A stretch of 64,000 nucleotides of DNA from Powellomyces hirtus (GCA_025526995.1 JAHLKG010000005.1:1527104-1591103), one strand, 5' to 3'; counted from the stretch's first letter, positions 22,493 to 35,384 are shown. Made by a program: numbers and translations. The notes: generated from the letters alone by a model not told the origin.

Positions 22493-24978
22493 ATGGCGGC
22501 GGCATCTGCTGAGGAACTCAAAATCAGTGACCTTGCACAGGAGTCAAGTCATAAGGCCAAAAAGTCATGGCTTCCGGCGATTCCCTTGACCATCCTGGCG
22601 CCGATCTTGGTTGGCCTTGCCTTGACGGGAGTGCTGGTTCCGGTATTGAAAATTGTTCTGAAGAGATTGCAATCCGATAAAGTCTCAACTAAATCACCTG
22701 GGCGCCATTTTTGTATGCAGAGTATACTCATCCTGACAACCGCAAGCGATGATACTGCGGACTTCATATCTGCCAAATATTTCTCAAGCCTCATTTCAGA
22801 CGTAAGTTTGGATTAGATGTGAAGTTTTCAACCTGCGAAAAGATTCATCCGGCTCATTCTACGGAGATCAATTGGTTGGAATTCCTTTGATACCTAATTA
22901 ACGCTTATATCTCACTCCGTGGCCTACAGGTTAAATATCGGTGCGCCAGCCCTATTCAGGCTCTCCTCCCAACCATCAAAGCCGCGGTCCGATTCTCCGA
23001 TGTCAAGGATGTATTCACCGCTCGTAAGCCAAGAATAAATCAAACACTGCCTGAAATGTCGGGTTGAGTTTAGAACTGATGTGACGTTCTTTCAGCTAAT
23101 TTTACTCAGATCCACACATCGCCGTTCATGAGCTCCGTAGCAATTCTGAGAGAACAAGCTGGAAATATCGATCTGTTAGTCTGCAGCGGCGCGCGATGGA
23201 GGCCAGGATACGGAGCCCAGTGAGTATCGCAGCCGAGTCTGAGTGCATGCCTGTTTTGGTCGCAACTGAGGTCTGACAAATTCTTCGTATAGGAACACTA
23301 CCGTCATGAACCACACCACGGTGTCTCTGGCCATTGTAAGGCAGAAAGAATTCAAATTAATGCGTAGAGAGCTAACTCAAATGCCGTATAGATTCAGTCC
23401 ATTGCCGACCCTTTCACTCGGCGTGATGTTGGTGCTGTTTATGATGATTCTAGTGTGTTTAACGTTGTTCCTTTTGCTACCCAAAACGAATCACAAGTTC
23501 TAATGCCACTTTATAGCGCCAGGATACCTTAGAGCCTACGCACTGGATCCCGATTGTACGTATTTGTTAGTTGATCAAACGGATTCCCTTTTTCTCATCG
23601 TCTTCTCACAGCGCGCAAAGTGGTGAATACATCACAAACCACTTTTTATCCTTACCTTGACTACACCCCAACCGTTCGGATGACGCTAGGAAACATTCCA
23701 GCCACTAAAGAGCCCTATTTTGTTGGTGAGTACTTTTATTGCAAAGAGGGCATAAGGCAAAGCGACTGATAGACTCACCCCTGTCTCTTCAGTTAGCCGC
23801 GTCACTGCAAGCGGATTGACATCAGGATACCTAGCTATAGCTCGATTCGACAATGGCTCGGCTATTCCTTTTTTCGGATGCAGTGCTGGAATCAACGTCG
23901 ATAATTCATGGGTCACCATGCTACACAATACGAAACCTATGGAGAATAGCGGTAAGTCACCTAAGTAGCCGACTTGTATTTCTCAAGGCACTTACAATTG
24001 GCTGCATAGTCGTCGCATTGTTCGACGCAAACAACGACAACTTTGCAATTTTGTCGAGTAGCGATCTGATAACAACGGTCAACAGCGTCGATGCGGCCGG
24101 GAATCCGAAATACGGAAATGCTATTGTGGACAGCAAGACTGCCAGTCTTCGTCTGGAGATTCAGAAAAACTATCCCAGCTTGGCGTTGGCGACTGCCGCG
24201 GTAGCAAAAAACCAGCTAACAACGGTCGAACTCGATGGTGGGCGTTATGTATGTATGCGCAATGTGGACACTTCTCTGAGACATGCACTTACCGCACGTT
24301 CATCCCACGATAGATTGTTGCAATGGGACTAGCAAATTTGGCCTTCAATTACAAAGTCCTCATTGTGGTTGCGCTACCGAGAGACGAGGTACACCTGATG
24401 ATTTGTTGTAGGTTCGCTTGTTGGCGGATGACTCACTCAACTGGTTCAGATCTATGGCAAAATTGATGCGGCTCGTTCCCGGAGTCGAGCAGCGGCTGTG
24501 GGCATTAGTGTAGGCGTGACTTTTGTTATTGCAGGGATCTTTGCGCTTGCAATGCTGCCACTCTTCTCCCTGGCGCGTCAAATGGAAGCGTTGACCAAAC
24601 TTGACTTTGGAAAGCTTGAATCATCGGGAGCTTTGGATAAGCGCTCGTGGGTGTGGGAGGTACATCGAGGCGTGCTTTCTATGAAGGAGTGGCGTTGCCC
24701 TGGTGCTTACCCACTTTTGATGCCGCAGCTACGCAAGGTTCAAATTGTTTTTGGAACCATGGTCAAAGCCTTGTAAGTTGTGGTCTTCTGTCTTTGGGTA
24801 GGGCTCGCGGCTTTCTTGCATTCGCTGGTTAACCACTATCTGTATCCATAGCGCGGGTGCTATAAAGAAAAACAAACAAATGGTCTCGAAACAGGGTCCC
24901 AGCTCCTCGGTTTCGAACCAAAAACCAAAAGCCTCGGAGGCAGCCAGTGATGTGCTACGCACCACAGAGGAAGTCTAG
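22493..24978 (+). CDS. Two-TM receptor-like protein with Cache-like ectodomain and HAMP-like segment, no output domain
   Basis: Thirteen exons close in frame to 545 residues: 22493-22801, 22930-23023, 23096-23219, 23293-23335, 23392-23452, 23517-23555, 23612-23725, 23793-23951, 24010-24248, 24314-24388, 24450-24659, 24729-24772, 24852-24978. TM1 is at ~25-52 (WLPAIPLTILAPILVGLALT). A large ectodomain follows (VRFSDVKDVFTA; FYPYLDYTPTVRMTLGN; MENSVVALFDANNDN), like the Cache-type sensors of chytrid cyclases and histidine kinases. TM2 is at ~449-472 (VGISVGVTFVIAGIFALAML), followed by a HAMP-like stretch (LARQMEALTKLDFGKL...WELRKVQIVFGTMVKAF). In such receptors a PAS, cyclase or kinase domain would come next, but this one ends after ~35 polar residues (RTTEEV stop). 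It may be a truncated paralogue, a decoy/sensor subunit, or may lack a 3' exon. The 64-bp intron at 23453-23516 has a CTAAT branch site 15 bases from its acceptor. Confidence 0.7.
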
Positions 24979-25405
24979 TGGTTCTGCGCCCATGCTGCCC
25001 ATCAAGCAATCACCTACTCTGCATCATGTTGGTGACAATGACCATCATCCGAGAGTTTTGCGTATTGCAAGAGGCTGCTGCCGGTGCATCAAATGGAAAA
25101 GCGATTCTCTGCTTGCAAGCGAAACACGCGGTGTGCAGACATTCATCTGACGCTAGCGTATGAATAAATTTTCATCTGCTTCACATTCCTCCGTGGATAT
25201 ACCCGATTATATGATTGTTTCTTGTGTACCGCGGCGGAAACAGATGTTCGCCCTTTTATTGTTGGAACGTAGTTGCCCAGAACTGCAGAGCTCAATGTGT
25301 ACGCATCAAAAGTATGATTGATAGCATGATAGTATTGCAAAATGACATTGGTCCTGGTATGACTTTCATACAGAGATTCTTGTCTTCTGATGGTGTGATT
25401 GCCCA
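24979..25405. other. Convergent intergenic region
   Basis: About 430 bases holding the 3' UTRs of the receptor-like gene (plus) and the OPT gene (minus). No other feature seen. Confidence 0.5.
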
Positions 25406-28122
25406 CTATGTCAGACACTTGACTGCACCCTTGGCGTCGTACGGGCAATTCCATGTAACTGTCTTATCCTGCACTTCTGAGAGCTTGAGGATCGCTCGCA
25501 TGACAGCTGCAACGCCGACGCCCGCGATGGCACCGCTGGCCACAGCAATTCTGTAGTGCTTCTCCGTGATGGGTGAGACTTTACGCCAGACGAGGCCTCC
25601 AAGCATGGCTAAGCACATAGCAAGTGGGGTAGACGGTTGGGGAACGATCATTCCCAATCCTAAAGCGGAAATGCTGGGCATGTAGAAATGGTATCGCGCG
25701 GGCACCATCTTGTGTTTAGCGACGGTGAATGCGATGGCAAACACGGCGCAAGCAATGGCGGTAATCCAAGATGCTCGCGGAATGCCGGCATTGGTGGTGA
25801 GGAGGAGAGTAAAGTTTTCCCACCCCAGAACCGGAGATAGACTATGGGTGATGAAGACAAAATTAGCGGTCAACCATGTGTCACACAAATACTAGTGGTT
25901 TAGACTACGTACCCGAATTCGCAGATATCCATTGGCTTCAATATACATGGGTATGCTTTGGAGAAGATGAGGAACAAGCCAAGGTTGACAGGCACGGCAA
26001 CGGTCGTGCCGACGAGTTGAGCCAAGAACTGCGAACGGGGTGAAGAGCCCACGAGATATCCGGTCTGGGAAAGGGAAAGGGAAAGTGAAAGGGAAAGGGA
26101 AAGCAGAAGAGTTCCGTTAGTAACACACCTATGTCGCCTGACACTGCTCTCTAACCCTAACCCAAACCCAAACCCTAAGCGCCTTACCTTCAAATCACCG
26201 ACCATATCCGCAGCTTGATTGGCAGCGGCTGACGTGACGGCGGCTGACAAGATGTTATTTCTCTGAGCTTCCTGAACGCTGGACGCTGGGAACTTGACAA
26301 ATGCAAGTTGCACCACCTTCGCGAGGGTGCTGATGGGGTTGATATCGGTTTCGGCAGTGGCTTGGATTCCCACGATGCCGAGGAAGAATGCGAAGACAAC
26401 GGAAAGAAGTGACTGGTACACCGGGATAGCGAAGAAGGTGGAGAGGACGGCGCCTGCCAGCATCGTCAGAAGTTAGCCGATTTGGCACAAACGATAGGAA
26501 TGTCACACAACTTACAAGTCCAAACGACGGCAACGCAAAGCCCGCCGGTCCACCAGATGCCTGGCACTTGCATCTTCGGATTCTCTCGATTGAGCTCGTA
26601 CCCACTGGTATCAGCAGTGATAGGGGAGCATTCCGCTTGTTGTCCGTGGCGGCGGTGACGAATTTTGTCGAGAATTGCACGCATGGAGGATGTGAGGGCA
26701 CTCTTGGTACCGAGTGCAATCTCCTTGTAGTGTACGCCCCACTCGGCAAATGCGGAAAACAACATGAGGGCGATTCCTGGCCAGAACCACCATGATTGCG
26801 CTGAGCCGTTGCCCTTCTTGCCCCATCCGAGAGGGTTGGATAAGTATCTGACGAAGAACATTTGTGAGTGGTACATACGGAGTCTATGGTTCCAGATAGG
26901 GTATTATAGTTACTCACCCATCTTGATACATTACAGGGCCGCCGATACCGAATGCGACCAAGGATCCAGCGAGGAAAGACAACAGTGTTGCAGGAGGAGT
27001 AATGAGTCCTGCACCAACGAAGGCAAAGTTGGGAACAAAGTGCCAGCCCCAAACGGTATCCGCATTTTGCATTCCGACGTTGCCTGCCGCTCGCCCTATC
27101 CAGTAAAAGATCTAGACTCAGGAAGAGAATAAATGAGTGATCCCAAACCAACCATACATGAGCTGGCATAGGCTGTTCTCGTAGTGGTGCAAACTCACGT
27201 GAATTTTGTCAAGGAAGTACACCCAGTAGCTGACCAGAGTCTGCCCAAGCGATATCGCTACGGATGAGGAAAAGGGACAGAGTGTTTAGGGGTTACCTCT
27301 CGCAGCGGTACGCAGCCTTGTGCATGGCCACTTACCGAATGTCCAGGACATGACTTTTATGGTCTTCATGGCATCTTCCTGACTTGTGGACGTTTTGTGG
27401 AGAGCTTTGATCGTAACGGCGGTAGCACGAGGGGTAGGGAAGGGCAAATCCTTGTTGACGACAAAGTGCCGACGAAGGGGTACAGCAAAGAAGAGGCCGT
27501 ATGACGCCGCCGCTGCATGGAAAGATAAGCTGACTCCGTCGCCTCCGATCAATGCCTGTCATCAACCTACCTATGGTCCACATTGTCAGACGACCTACAT
27601 CGTTCATCACATCATCCGACATGAGGCCCAGTCTGTACATTGCGGGTATGCCCGTAATAAAGCCGACAGACAGACCGCCGGTAGTGGACGCAGCAGTCTG
27701 AGCCGTGCAGTTCTCTTGCGGAGTGAATGCCATTTTGGTGGACAGGGCGCGAGTCACGGTCTTGAGGATCCCGAACGTGAACACAGCCGAGAATAGTTGG
27801 GCGCCAAAAGTCCATCCGACCTTGAGACCGAGGTAAAAATTGGAGGCTGCGACAAAGCAGCCCAGGAGTGACCCGATGACGGAAGCGCGGCTGAGAAACG
27901 GCGCAATGTGAGGAACAGCTCAGGTGAAAGCAATGCGGATGGAAGCGTGGGGGCTTACATGGTGAAATGACCATAGTCGCTCTCGATCCACTTGGGTGGT
28001 GCATCGTCACCGTAAGGTGACTCCTTCGACTCTGTCCATTTGTGTGGATCTACCGCCTCGATCGCCACTGGTACGCTTCCAAGGCGTGAGTGCAAGCTTG
28101 TCCTATCGATCATGGACGCCAT
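25406..28122 (-). CDS. OPT-superfamily oligopeptide/metal-chelate transporter
   Basis: Nine minus-strand exons (28122-27959, 27890-27571, 27512-27336, 27257-27199, 27111-26918, 26847-26516, 26453-26188, 26064-25913, 25841-25406) close exactly to 699 residues. The protein is rich in TM helices and carries OPT landmarks: FVAASNFYLGLKVGWTFGAQ near the N-terminus, GGLSVGFITGIPAMY, FYWIGRAAGNVG, and GIQATAETDINPIS, the equivalent of the family GxxATGxTDxxP signature, followed by NQAADMVGDLKTGYLVGSSP. The long TM segments and GIQATAETD sequence fit the fungal/YSL-like branch. Members import small peptides, glutathione or metal-nicotianamine-type chelates across plasma or vacuolar membrane; substrate here is unknown. 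The intron at 26065-26187 contains a telomere-like tract and a CTTTCC repeat. It is divergent from the PRM10-like transporter ~1.4 kb away. ATG at 28122 chosen; an alternative is at 28113. Confidence 0.9.
26151..26178. repeat. Interstitial telomere-like tract inside an OPT intron
   Basis: CCCTAACCC-type units with CCCAAA variants, on the minus strand a run of TTAGGG/TTTGGG just 3' of the GTAAGG donor. An adjacent (CTTTCC)n tract at 26067-26102 forms the polypyrimidine tract of the same intron. Confidence 0.9.
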
Positions 28123-29548
28123 TCCCCTGCTCTCAACGGAAAGGATCAAGGAGGAGTCTCACGGAAAAAGTGGCAAGTTCTGGCTTGGTTTGAGGAAGCC
28201 AAGAAGGGTGGGCTGCGGGTAACTTGGGGCGACTCAATAAACTGCGGAACTTGAGTGCAAGAGGAAGGGCTGAAGGGTTGGGGCGGTGTTTGAAGGACTT
28301 TATAGCGGTGAAGTCTGCCTTAACACACTTTGGCTACGTACGTCTTCCCAGATCTCCCTGCAATGTCTGGAGCTCTTTCTTTTTGCGGTTCTCTTTGTCA
28401 AGTCTGGACGATATGCTCTTTCGGGAGATGGTCAATGCTGCAGCGCCGTGACACAGAACCAAGCGGTGCGCTGGGGCGATGACGCCAAATCCCTGTGTAT
28501 GAGAATGGGGTGGTGGGGTTGTCGCAGGAGGAAGTGGCGGGCAGAAGACATTTCAGCAGGTGGAATGGGGGGTAACCAGGGAGGGCCTCCTAGGCGCACT
28601 AAAAGCAAAATTGCACGTGTCCACCGACCCAAGCCTCAGCCATCCGAGTCGTGGAAAAAGTCTTCCTCGAATCGATAAGGCTGAAGAAGTCCCTCCAGGG
28701 TTATGAGCCTTGATCCACGCAACACAGAGAAAAAAAGAAGAAAAAAAAACAATCAAGGCCATACTATGCCTCCCTGAGCGATTTGTGGCAGTACGAAGCT
28801 GACCGGCTCATGGTTCAAGCGTCTGTGGTACAGCAATAACATTTCCCTGGTTTGCATTAAAGATGCAACCCTAACCCTGAGTTGTGCGTTGGAAACGATC
28901 ATGGCAACCCACCTTGCAACATCATCATCACCTCAACAAAGACCCCTTGCTTTACTCCCTGTTCATACTGTTTGGAATACAGGGAATGCTCAGACGCCCC
29001 TCGTGACGGCCCGACCGTGCGTTGTGGACTCGTGGGGCTGTGTGCGGCCATTTGATGCGACGGGCGAATGTAATGTGTACCTCCAACGTTACCGCGCAAA
29101 TCGCGTTATTTTCGCCATCCAATCATTCAACGCGAGTCCCTCCCGGGTTCCTCCCTCATCATCTCGCCTTGCTCATCATCGTGTCACCCCACCATGGAAA
29201 AGAGAAAAAAAAAAATCCAAATCCTGCAGACCGACGGGACGGAATTTGTCAAGGAGTCCCTCCCCGGTTGGCTCATTCTTCCGCTAGGACACCGTAATCG
29301 CCTTGCCCATCCCCGCCCCACATCGGTCTCAACCGTGCTGTATTGGACAGCCCGCCGGCAGCGTCAACCCGATGCAATGCATGGTTTCCGGTTAGCTCCC
29401 TGCCTCCTACTGACTGCTTTTAAGCCAAGTTTCATGCTAGTTTCCCAAGTTCGCTGCTACTTCAAGTGGCTCACAAACACCTTCGCCAGGAAGTGCAGAA
29501 GAGATAGATTATAAGCAACCAGAACGAACAGACCCAACAGTGTCGGTG
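28123..29548. other. Divergent promoter region of two transporter genes
   Basis: About 1.4 kb between the OPT gene (minus) and the PRM10-like gene (plus). No gene identified. It includes a short CCCTAACCCT telomere-like word (28869-28878) and A-rich runs (28733-28750, 29206-29216). Confidence 0.5.
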
Positions 29549-31426
29549 ATGACTCTGACAACAAGCCAAAACATGGTCGACCGACGACGGGAAGAAATGG
29601 CCTCCATTACGGGACAAGAATTTCCACTTGACGACAACGCTACGATAGGGAACGGTGGCGGGCAGCTTGCAAAGAGCTCCATCCTGTATCCCGTCACGCA
29701 AGCTCGAGGTGAGGATTGCACTCGTCACTAATGCCGTCCTTCTCACGACTCCTGAAATCCACCAACCTGTGTCTGATTGCAGCGCGCCATGAAACGATAG
29801 AGTGTACGTCCATGGACATACCAGACCGTTCCTCGTTTGCACCAAGCAGTCAAGTCGACAGCACCTACAATTACGACCTCTTGCTAGAGCTCTCGGAGGC
29901 CCTGCTTGCTTATGGAACACCATCACACCGCATCGAAGCTCTTGTTCACACTCTCGGAACAGCTTTAAGCGTCCCCGTCACTGTGCACTACCTCCCCACC
30001 TTCACCATCCTCGACTTTGAAGCTACGAGTGTCCCAGCAGGGCGAAAATCACACCATATCATCAAAACGCGAGGCGGATGGGATTTCGGCAAATTGCAGC
30101 GATTGCACAAACTCGTGAAGAACGTCATACGCAGTGGTGCAGCTGTAGATCCGCATGAAGCAAGAATCGAACTGAAAGCCATCAAAGCAACGGCAGATGA
30201 TTGGAGCGAGCTGTGGATAGTTGGAGCGTATCCATTGTCGGCAGCTACAAGCGCTATCATGTTTTTCCATGGTGATGGAGGTGATGCGCTTGCATCTGGT
30301 CTGCTCGCTATCATTCCTGCTCTGATGCGGTTGTTGGCTAACCGCTATCCCGCATTCTGGGTAAGTGGTTTCCGCAAATCAAATCAAGCATCACCTGTTG
30401 GTGCCTGACATACTTGTTTATCTGTTGTCAAAAGTGGACGTACGAAATCATCACTTGCGCCCTAGTCAGCGTCATCGCCTCCTCAATCTCCTCTACCAGT
30501 TGCTACTCCTCGCTGCTGCTCTCTTCAGTAGTCACCCTCCTACCCGGCTACACTGTCACTGCCGCCGTCGTAGAGATTCTCACCAAGAATGTCGTGGCAG
30601 GAGCCGCGAGACTTTGCTATGTTGCCGTGTATCTGGCGGCTATGGCCTACGGTCTTACTTTGACGCCCATACTATACAATGCGGCGATGGGAAACGGGTT
30701 TGACCGACGTCCACTGAAATCGGAGCAGGCGTGCGCAACGGAGCAGAATATTGCCGTGAGCCACTACTGGCTCTTCCTATGTGTGCCGGTGTATATCGTC
30801 TCGTACAATATTTATTTGAAAGTGAGAATACCGTTTCTGCCGACTGCATGTACTCTGATCTGGGGTTATCTAACATTTCCCGCGGCCAATGCAGTCACCA
30901 TTTCGACAATGGATCGTGATGTCAGCTGTCGGCGCACTCGGCTACTTTGCAGGCTACCTATGCAAGCGAGTTTGGCACTCTCCCCCTGAAGTCAACGCGT
31001 TCGTGGCTGCGCTATGCATCGGCCTGACAGCCAACGCCTACTCGCGGTGGAAGGACGACTTGGGATTCAATGCTATCACCGCTGGTGTTTTCATCCAAGT
31101 GCCCGGAAGCTGGGGATTGCGTGGAATGTTGGCGTTGGCGTATCAGGTTCGCAAACCCGTGACTGACAGAACGTCCCAGGAGCGGACATTGGATTCTCAT
31201 GGAGTGCTTTGCTTTACAGGAGTACGACAGAGCTTTGTATTGGAACTACTCTATGCTTGCAATATGCGTGGGCATCGGTGGCGCCTTGTGAGTTTGTCAA
31301 GAACCCTCCTCATAAGATTGCGGAAAAGCTGATACATCCTTCTCTCTCCTTTTCAGACTCATGAGTAACGTTATAGTATTTGGTCCACGCCTCAAGAATA
31401 GGGGCGTCCCCTTGACGGATTTTTGA
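29549..31426 (+). CDS. PRM10/ThrE-like membrane protein (DUF1212 + ThrE_2)
   Basis: Six exons (29549-29708, 29783-30360, 30435-30821, 30895-31146, 31220-31287, 31357-31426) close to 504 residues. The N-terminal soluble half has the DUF1212 pattern: LLLELSEALLAYGTPSHRIE, then TVHYLPTFTILDFE and a PHEARIELKAI-type segment (AAVDPHEARIELKAIKA). The C-terminal half holds about 9-10 TM helices with an ISSTSCYSSLLLSSVVTLLP core, GAARLCYVAVYLAAMAYG, and the ThrE_2-like QVPGSWGLRGMLALAY motif (family PG-S-x-G-x-R). Yeast Prm10 and bacterial ThrE belong here; ThrE exports threonine/serine, whereas the fungal role is not established. The 5' exon start (ATG 29549) is the first in-frame ATG. The last short exon (SNVIVFGPRLKNRGVPLTDF) is the least certain. 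Confidence 0.85.
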
Positions 31427-32142
31427 AGAAGTTCTGACCGAGACCATCGAGAACCAGCTTCCCCATAGCGACAGCAACGGACTGTTGCGTCCATCTCGGA
31501 ACTTGACACTACCTAGAGTCCGTATATCAAATAGAACGACTCTACATCGGTGTTCGTAGATGTCTCCGTTGAATCTTCTCTGAGATGATGAGACCATTGA
31601 AATAGAGTATGCCTGCACGCAACTCTTGCAGTTTTCTTTGCATTTCTATTCGGGGTAACATCTTATGAATGCAACAATCATTTCTATTTATGATACGAGT
31701 TGCTGAATTGTGAAAGTGGGTCAGAGTCTGGCTCTGGAGGTCTTTACTCTCTGTTCAAAGTGGCTCGCATCATCAGTAGTATAGGGCCTTTTTGCGCAAA
31801 TCATCGTTCTCCATTGCACGGGCTAAACGTTCTCAAAACACATTTTCCCTATGTCACCGACCAATTGCTCTGGATGACTTGTGAAATCCCAATCTGACAA
31901 GGGGTAGTCTACCCTGATAAGGTACATCTAACACCGCGGATGGGCATGCTGCCAACAATTGAAATATGTTTTCCGAATCGCCCTCCATGTTCACGCTTCT
32001 GACACACTGTGAGATACATTTTCGGGCACCTTATCACAGTTGGCACGCCATGCTTTGCGACCCCAGCTTAAGCGCATTACAAGACTCACGGTGGGATAGA
32101 AAAACGGATTCAGCCACTGCTGTGCGCCCCCGTTGAATCAGG

Positions 32143-32960
32143 CAGACGCAAGCTCATTGTCGCCAACCACGGACAAGTTGCTGACTTGTCCGCAAATGTC
32201 ATCAGCGTTCTTCAAGTTAACAACACTCCCTCTCCTACCACGTTACCAAAAAGGCGCTCGTCCACTACGGATCAGCTCCCGTGCGTCCAACGTCTGCGCC
32301 AATGATTGTGATTGGGATGGTGTTGCTTATGTCGAGGACGGTCATGTATGACTCGACGGTGGAATTTTTAGAAAAGAAAAAACTCGATGATAACTCGTCC
32401 ACTATCCAACTGAGGATCTCACAACAAAATACAGCCGACAAAACCGCAGATGGTGCCAACAACCTTTGAGCATACACATTGACAAGGATTGTTTTGTTCT
32501 ACAGAAGGCAGTATGCGAAACGTCACCAAGGATTTTTTTTTGCAACAGTTGTAGGTCCGACAAATTGTAAAAACGTTGAGATGGGGATGCCCATTGACGT
32601 GCAAGACGCCGCTTCTTCCCGAGAGGTGGGGGGGTTCTCATTCTCAACGGTGTATGTACCGCGGTCAAACTCGTGGAATAGTGTTTATAATGGCCATGAG
32701 TTTCAGGTCAAGACTTTTGCGGAGGGGGCGACTTACAAATTTGGCTGATGGAAATATCTCGGAAATATCTCCCATTGCCATTCCCAGCATCATGGGCTGG
32801 GCACAGAAGACGACGGTGCGATTCTGCTGTATAAACAAACATCCGCAAGATAAGTGGACGAGCACAGCACAAGCCACGCTTTCGGGGATCAGGGGGCGAT
32901 GAGAAAGGATCTGCCACAGGACTGCGTCTCAGGGTTAATTTGGATTTCAAAGGAGCCACG
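32143..32960 (-). pseudogene. Possible fragments of a decayed membrane transporter gene
   Basis: Minus-strand frames give disconnected protein-like pieces: AQPMMLGMAMGDISEIFPS and RKSLDLKLMAIINTIPRV (~32670-32800), KVVGTICGFVGCILL (~32419-32465), EILSWIVDELSSSFF (~32377-32421) and NADDICGQVSNLSVVGDNEL ending in a stop (~32146-32213). Their order and wording (DLKL-x-x-x-x-x-IP, then VGTI, then W-x-x-D, then ICD-like) vaguely echo the C-terminal third of OPT transporters, an intact copy of which lies 4 kb away. No single frame or clean splice set joins them. This is a weak call. Confidence 0.22.
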
Positions 32961-35371
32961 CCGGCTGAATCAACCGGCAGACATTCTTTCTTTGGGTTTC
33001 GGCAAGGCAGGGGGCGTTGCTGAGCTATTTCATCTCAATTGAGCGGATGGATTTACTGGATATTACAATGTGGAGGGAAACGAACGAGGTAGGTGTGCCA
33101 TATGTGTTGGGATGGGTGGCTCGATTGTTCATTGCCCACGTTCAAAACATTGCCCACCAGAGCCACTCCCGGACGCCAAAGTTGCCAGTCAACGTGCATA
33201 TATCTCTCTGGGCTGTGGTGTGGTTACATCCGGGGAGAGGCTGTCCATACAGCGGTGTGCTACTCTCAAAAACTTGAGCCACATAGGTAGCTGGAACCCT
33301 CTAGCCAACCCGTGCATCAGTTAGCGAAGTTTTGGACTCGAGTGTGAAGGGGATTAGAAATGGTCCAACCTTACCGACGTCCCGGCCACGCGTCGTTGCT
33401 CTTCATACCAAGAAACAAAAACACAGAAATCCGGACACCAAGCAAAAACCGAACTTTGGAAAAAGTACTCACATCTGCGTCACGCTCCTAGTCAGAAAAT
33501 CCTTGAACCGATCTGTATATGTGATGAATGTTCAACCCTGACATTCCATCTTCCCATCCTCCATGCCATCTTTTTGTCTCTTTGTTTTTGTCTCGCAGCG
33601 AGGTGTTGTTCAACCGCAACTCTTACTACATTCCGAACGTCGTATCCTTTCGTTATATGCGTTTGGCAGTTGCGGAATTTCAAATCACAATCGTCTGACG
33701 TGAGAGGGAAGGCGGGTAGGTGCGAAGGGGCAAAAAAATAAAAAAATAGACGAACAAACTCGGATGGATAAAGTACAGCCTTGCTACTCCGATGCTTCTA
33801 CCCTCCACAGAAACAAAAATAGAAATAGAAACCTAAAAAATAAATGAGAGCGACTACCCTCACATTACAACCCACGCGCCGCAGCCACGCGTTGAAAAGG
33901 AGCCGGCCGATCTTGCATTGACGGGAGAGTAACGACCGTGTGGAGGGACAGGTGGGTGGCTCAAAAAGGTGCGTTTTGACGGTCATGAGTTGGCTACAAT
34001 ATCACATATCATCAATAGCACTCATTACATTTCCTCCTAGCGTCACCTCTGTCTCGCCTAGGTTCATGGAAAACAAAGTTCCCCAGATCGACTCTACGAA
34101 AAAAAAAATCACACGATTTTGTATTCAACTGATCGAGGGCCTGCGCAACAATTAATGTCAAGCCGCAGGTCAACGGGATTTATCCTGGAGCCATAGGTGC
34201 GTAGCCGTAAGCATAGAACGAACCGAATGGGAGGACTCAACCTAAGGCATATGCAATGGACTAGAGGGCGTGGAATCACCGACTCAAGCCCGACAGAAGA
34301 TCGAGTCCGGTCTTCTGGATAGAAGCGAGCGGGACGATCCACCAAACATCGCAAATCCCCACGCAACCAGCCACTGGCGGTGAGACAGTTGCGGACCAAA
34401 GCCCGTATGTATCGGGCTCACAACCCTGGGGACGGAAAGTATCTTCCAGGTTGCCGAGCAGGGAAAAGAAGCCTCAGGGAAATGGGTCATCCAGCACCAC
34501 CCATCGAGCCACACATCCTCGCTGGCGACACGCCTGCTCCCCGTCACTATAAGCAGTCTCTGGTCAGTCTCCTCGCCGTGCTACGAGACGACCACGCAGC
34601 GGAAACATCGATCCGGATTCTTGGGCGGTTTGCGCAAAGTGGCAGACCTGCAGCCCGAGGAGCTGACCTACTCAACGTTTTGGGGAGTCCTGGCATCTTT
34701 GCTGCGGGCGGATGCGCGCAATCGACACGCCATTCTATTTCCGCGTTGGTGCGGGCTGCGAAACGGCAAGAGGACGGTGATTGCGCCCTTCATCAACAAG
34801 AGATATGAAGACTATGCAGGAGAAATCCCCCATGAATGTTCACCAAAAAACCACACCCTCATCGGGGGAAATAAATTCGCAGGGCACACTTGGGTGAAAC
34901 TAATGAAAAGTCCCCCCCGCATTCATCTCACACACATTGACACCGGGGCCGGGAAGGCAAAAACAGAACCAATAGCATAGCGTCCAAGAATACGGTAGAT
35001 TAGCAGCAATTGTGACAGCGACAAAGAGTGGAGAGTGGGGGCCAGGAGCCAGATATCGCAAAAACGGGTACACAACACGCCCTGGACCACTGCAGCGCAT
35101 GCATCAAAGGGACCCGTGTTCCCAAAAAAAAAAAAAAAAAAAAAAAAAACCTACACTTTAGAGATATATTGTAGATATATATACGTAGATACAAAACAGA
35201 AACACAACCAACCAGCGACAAATCCGGATAGCGAGTCAGTCGTACAAAGCAAACCAAAACAAAATCAAAAAAAAAAACCACAGTTCTCAATAAGGTTTCA
35301 ACAGTGAATCGTGGTATATATGTGTCTACTTATACATGTACGAAAAACAAACTGGGGGACGGGGGGATGCA

Positions 35372-35384
35372 GGGTTAGGGTTAG
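35372..35384. repeat. Short interstitial telomere word, TTAGGG orientation
   Basis: GGGTTAGGGTTAG; two units, in the same orientation as the terminal telomere. Short enough to have arisen by chance or slippage. Confidence 0.7.

Noticed and set aside
34380..34980. Gene in overlapping frames at 34.4-35.0 kb
   Set aside because: Two frames look partly protein-like but neither has a domain, a good start context or intron support.
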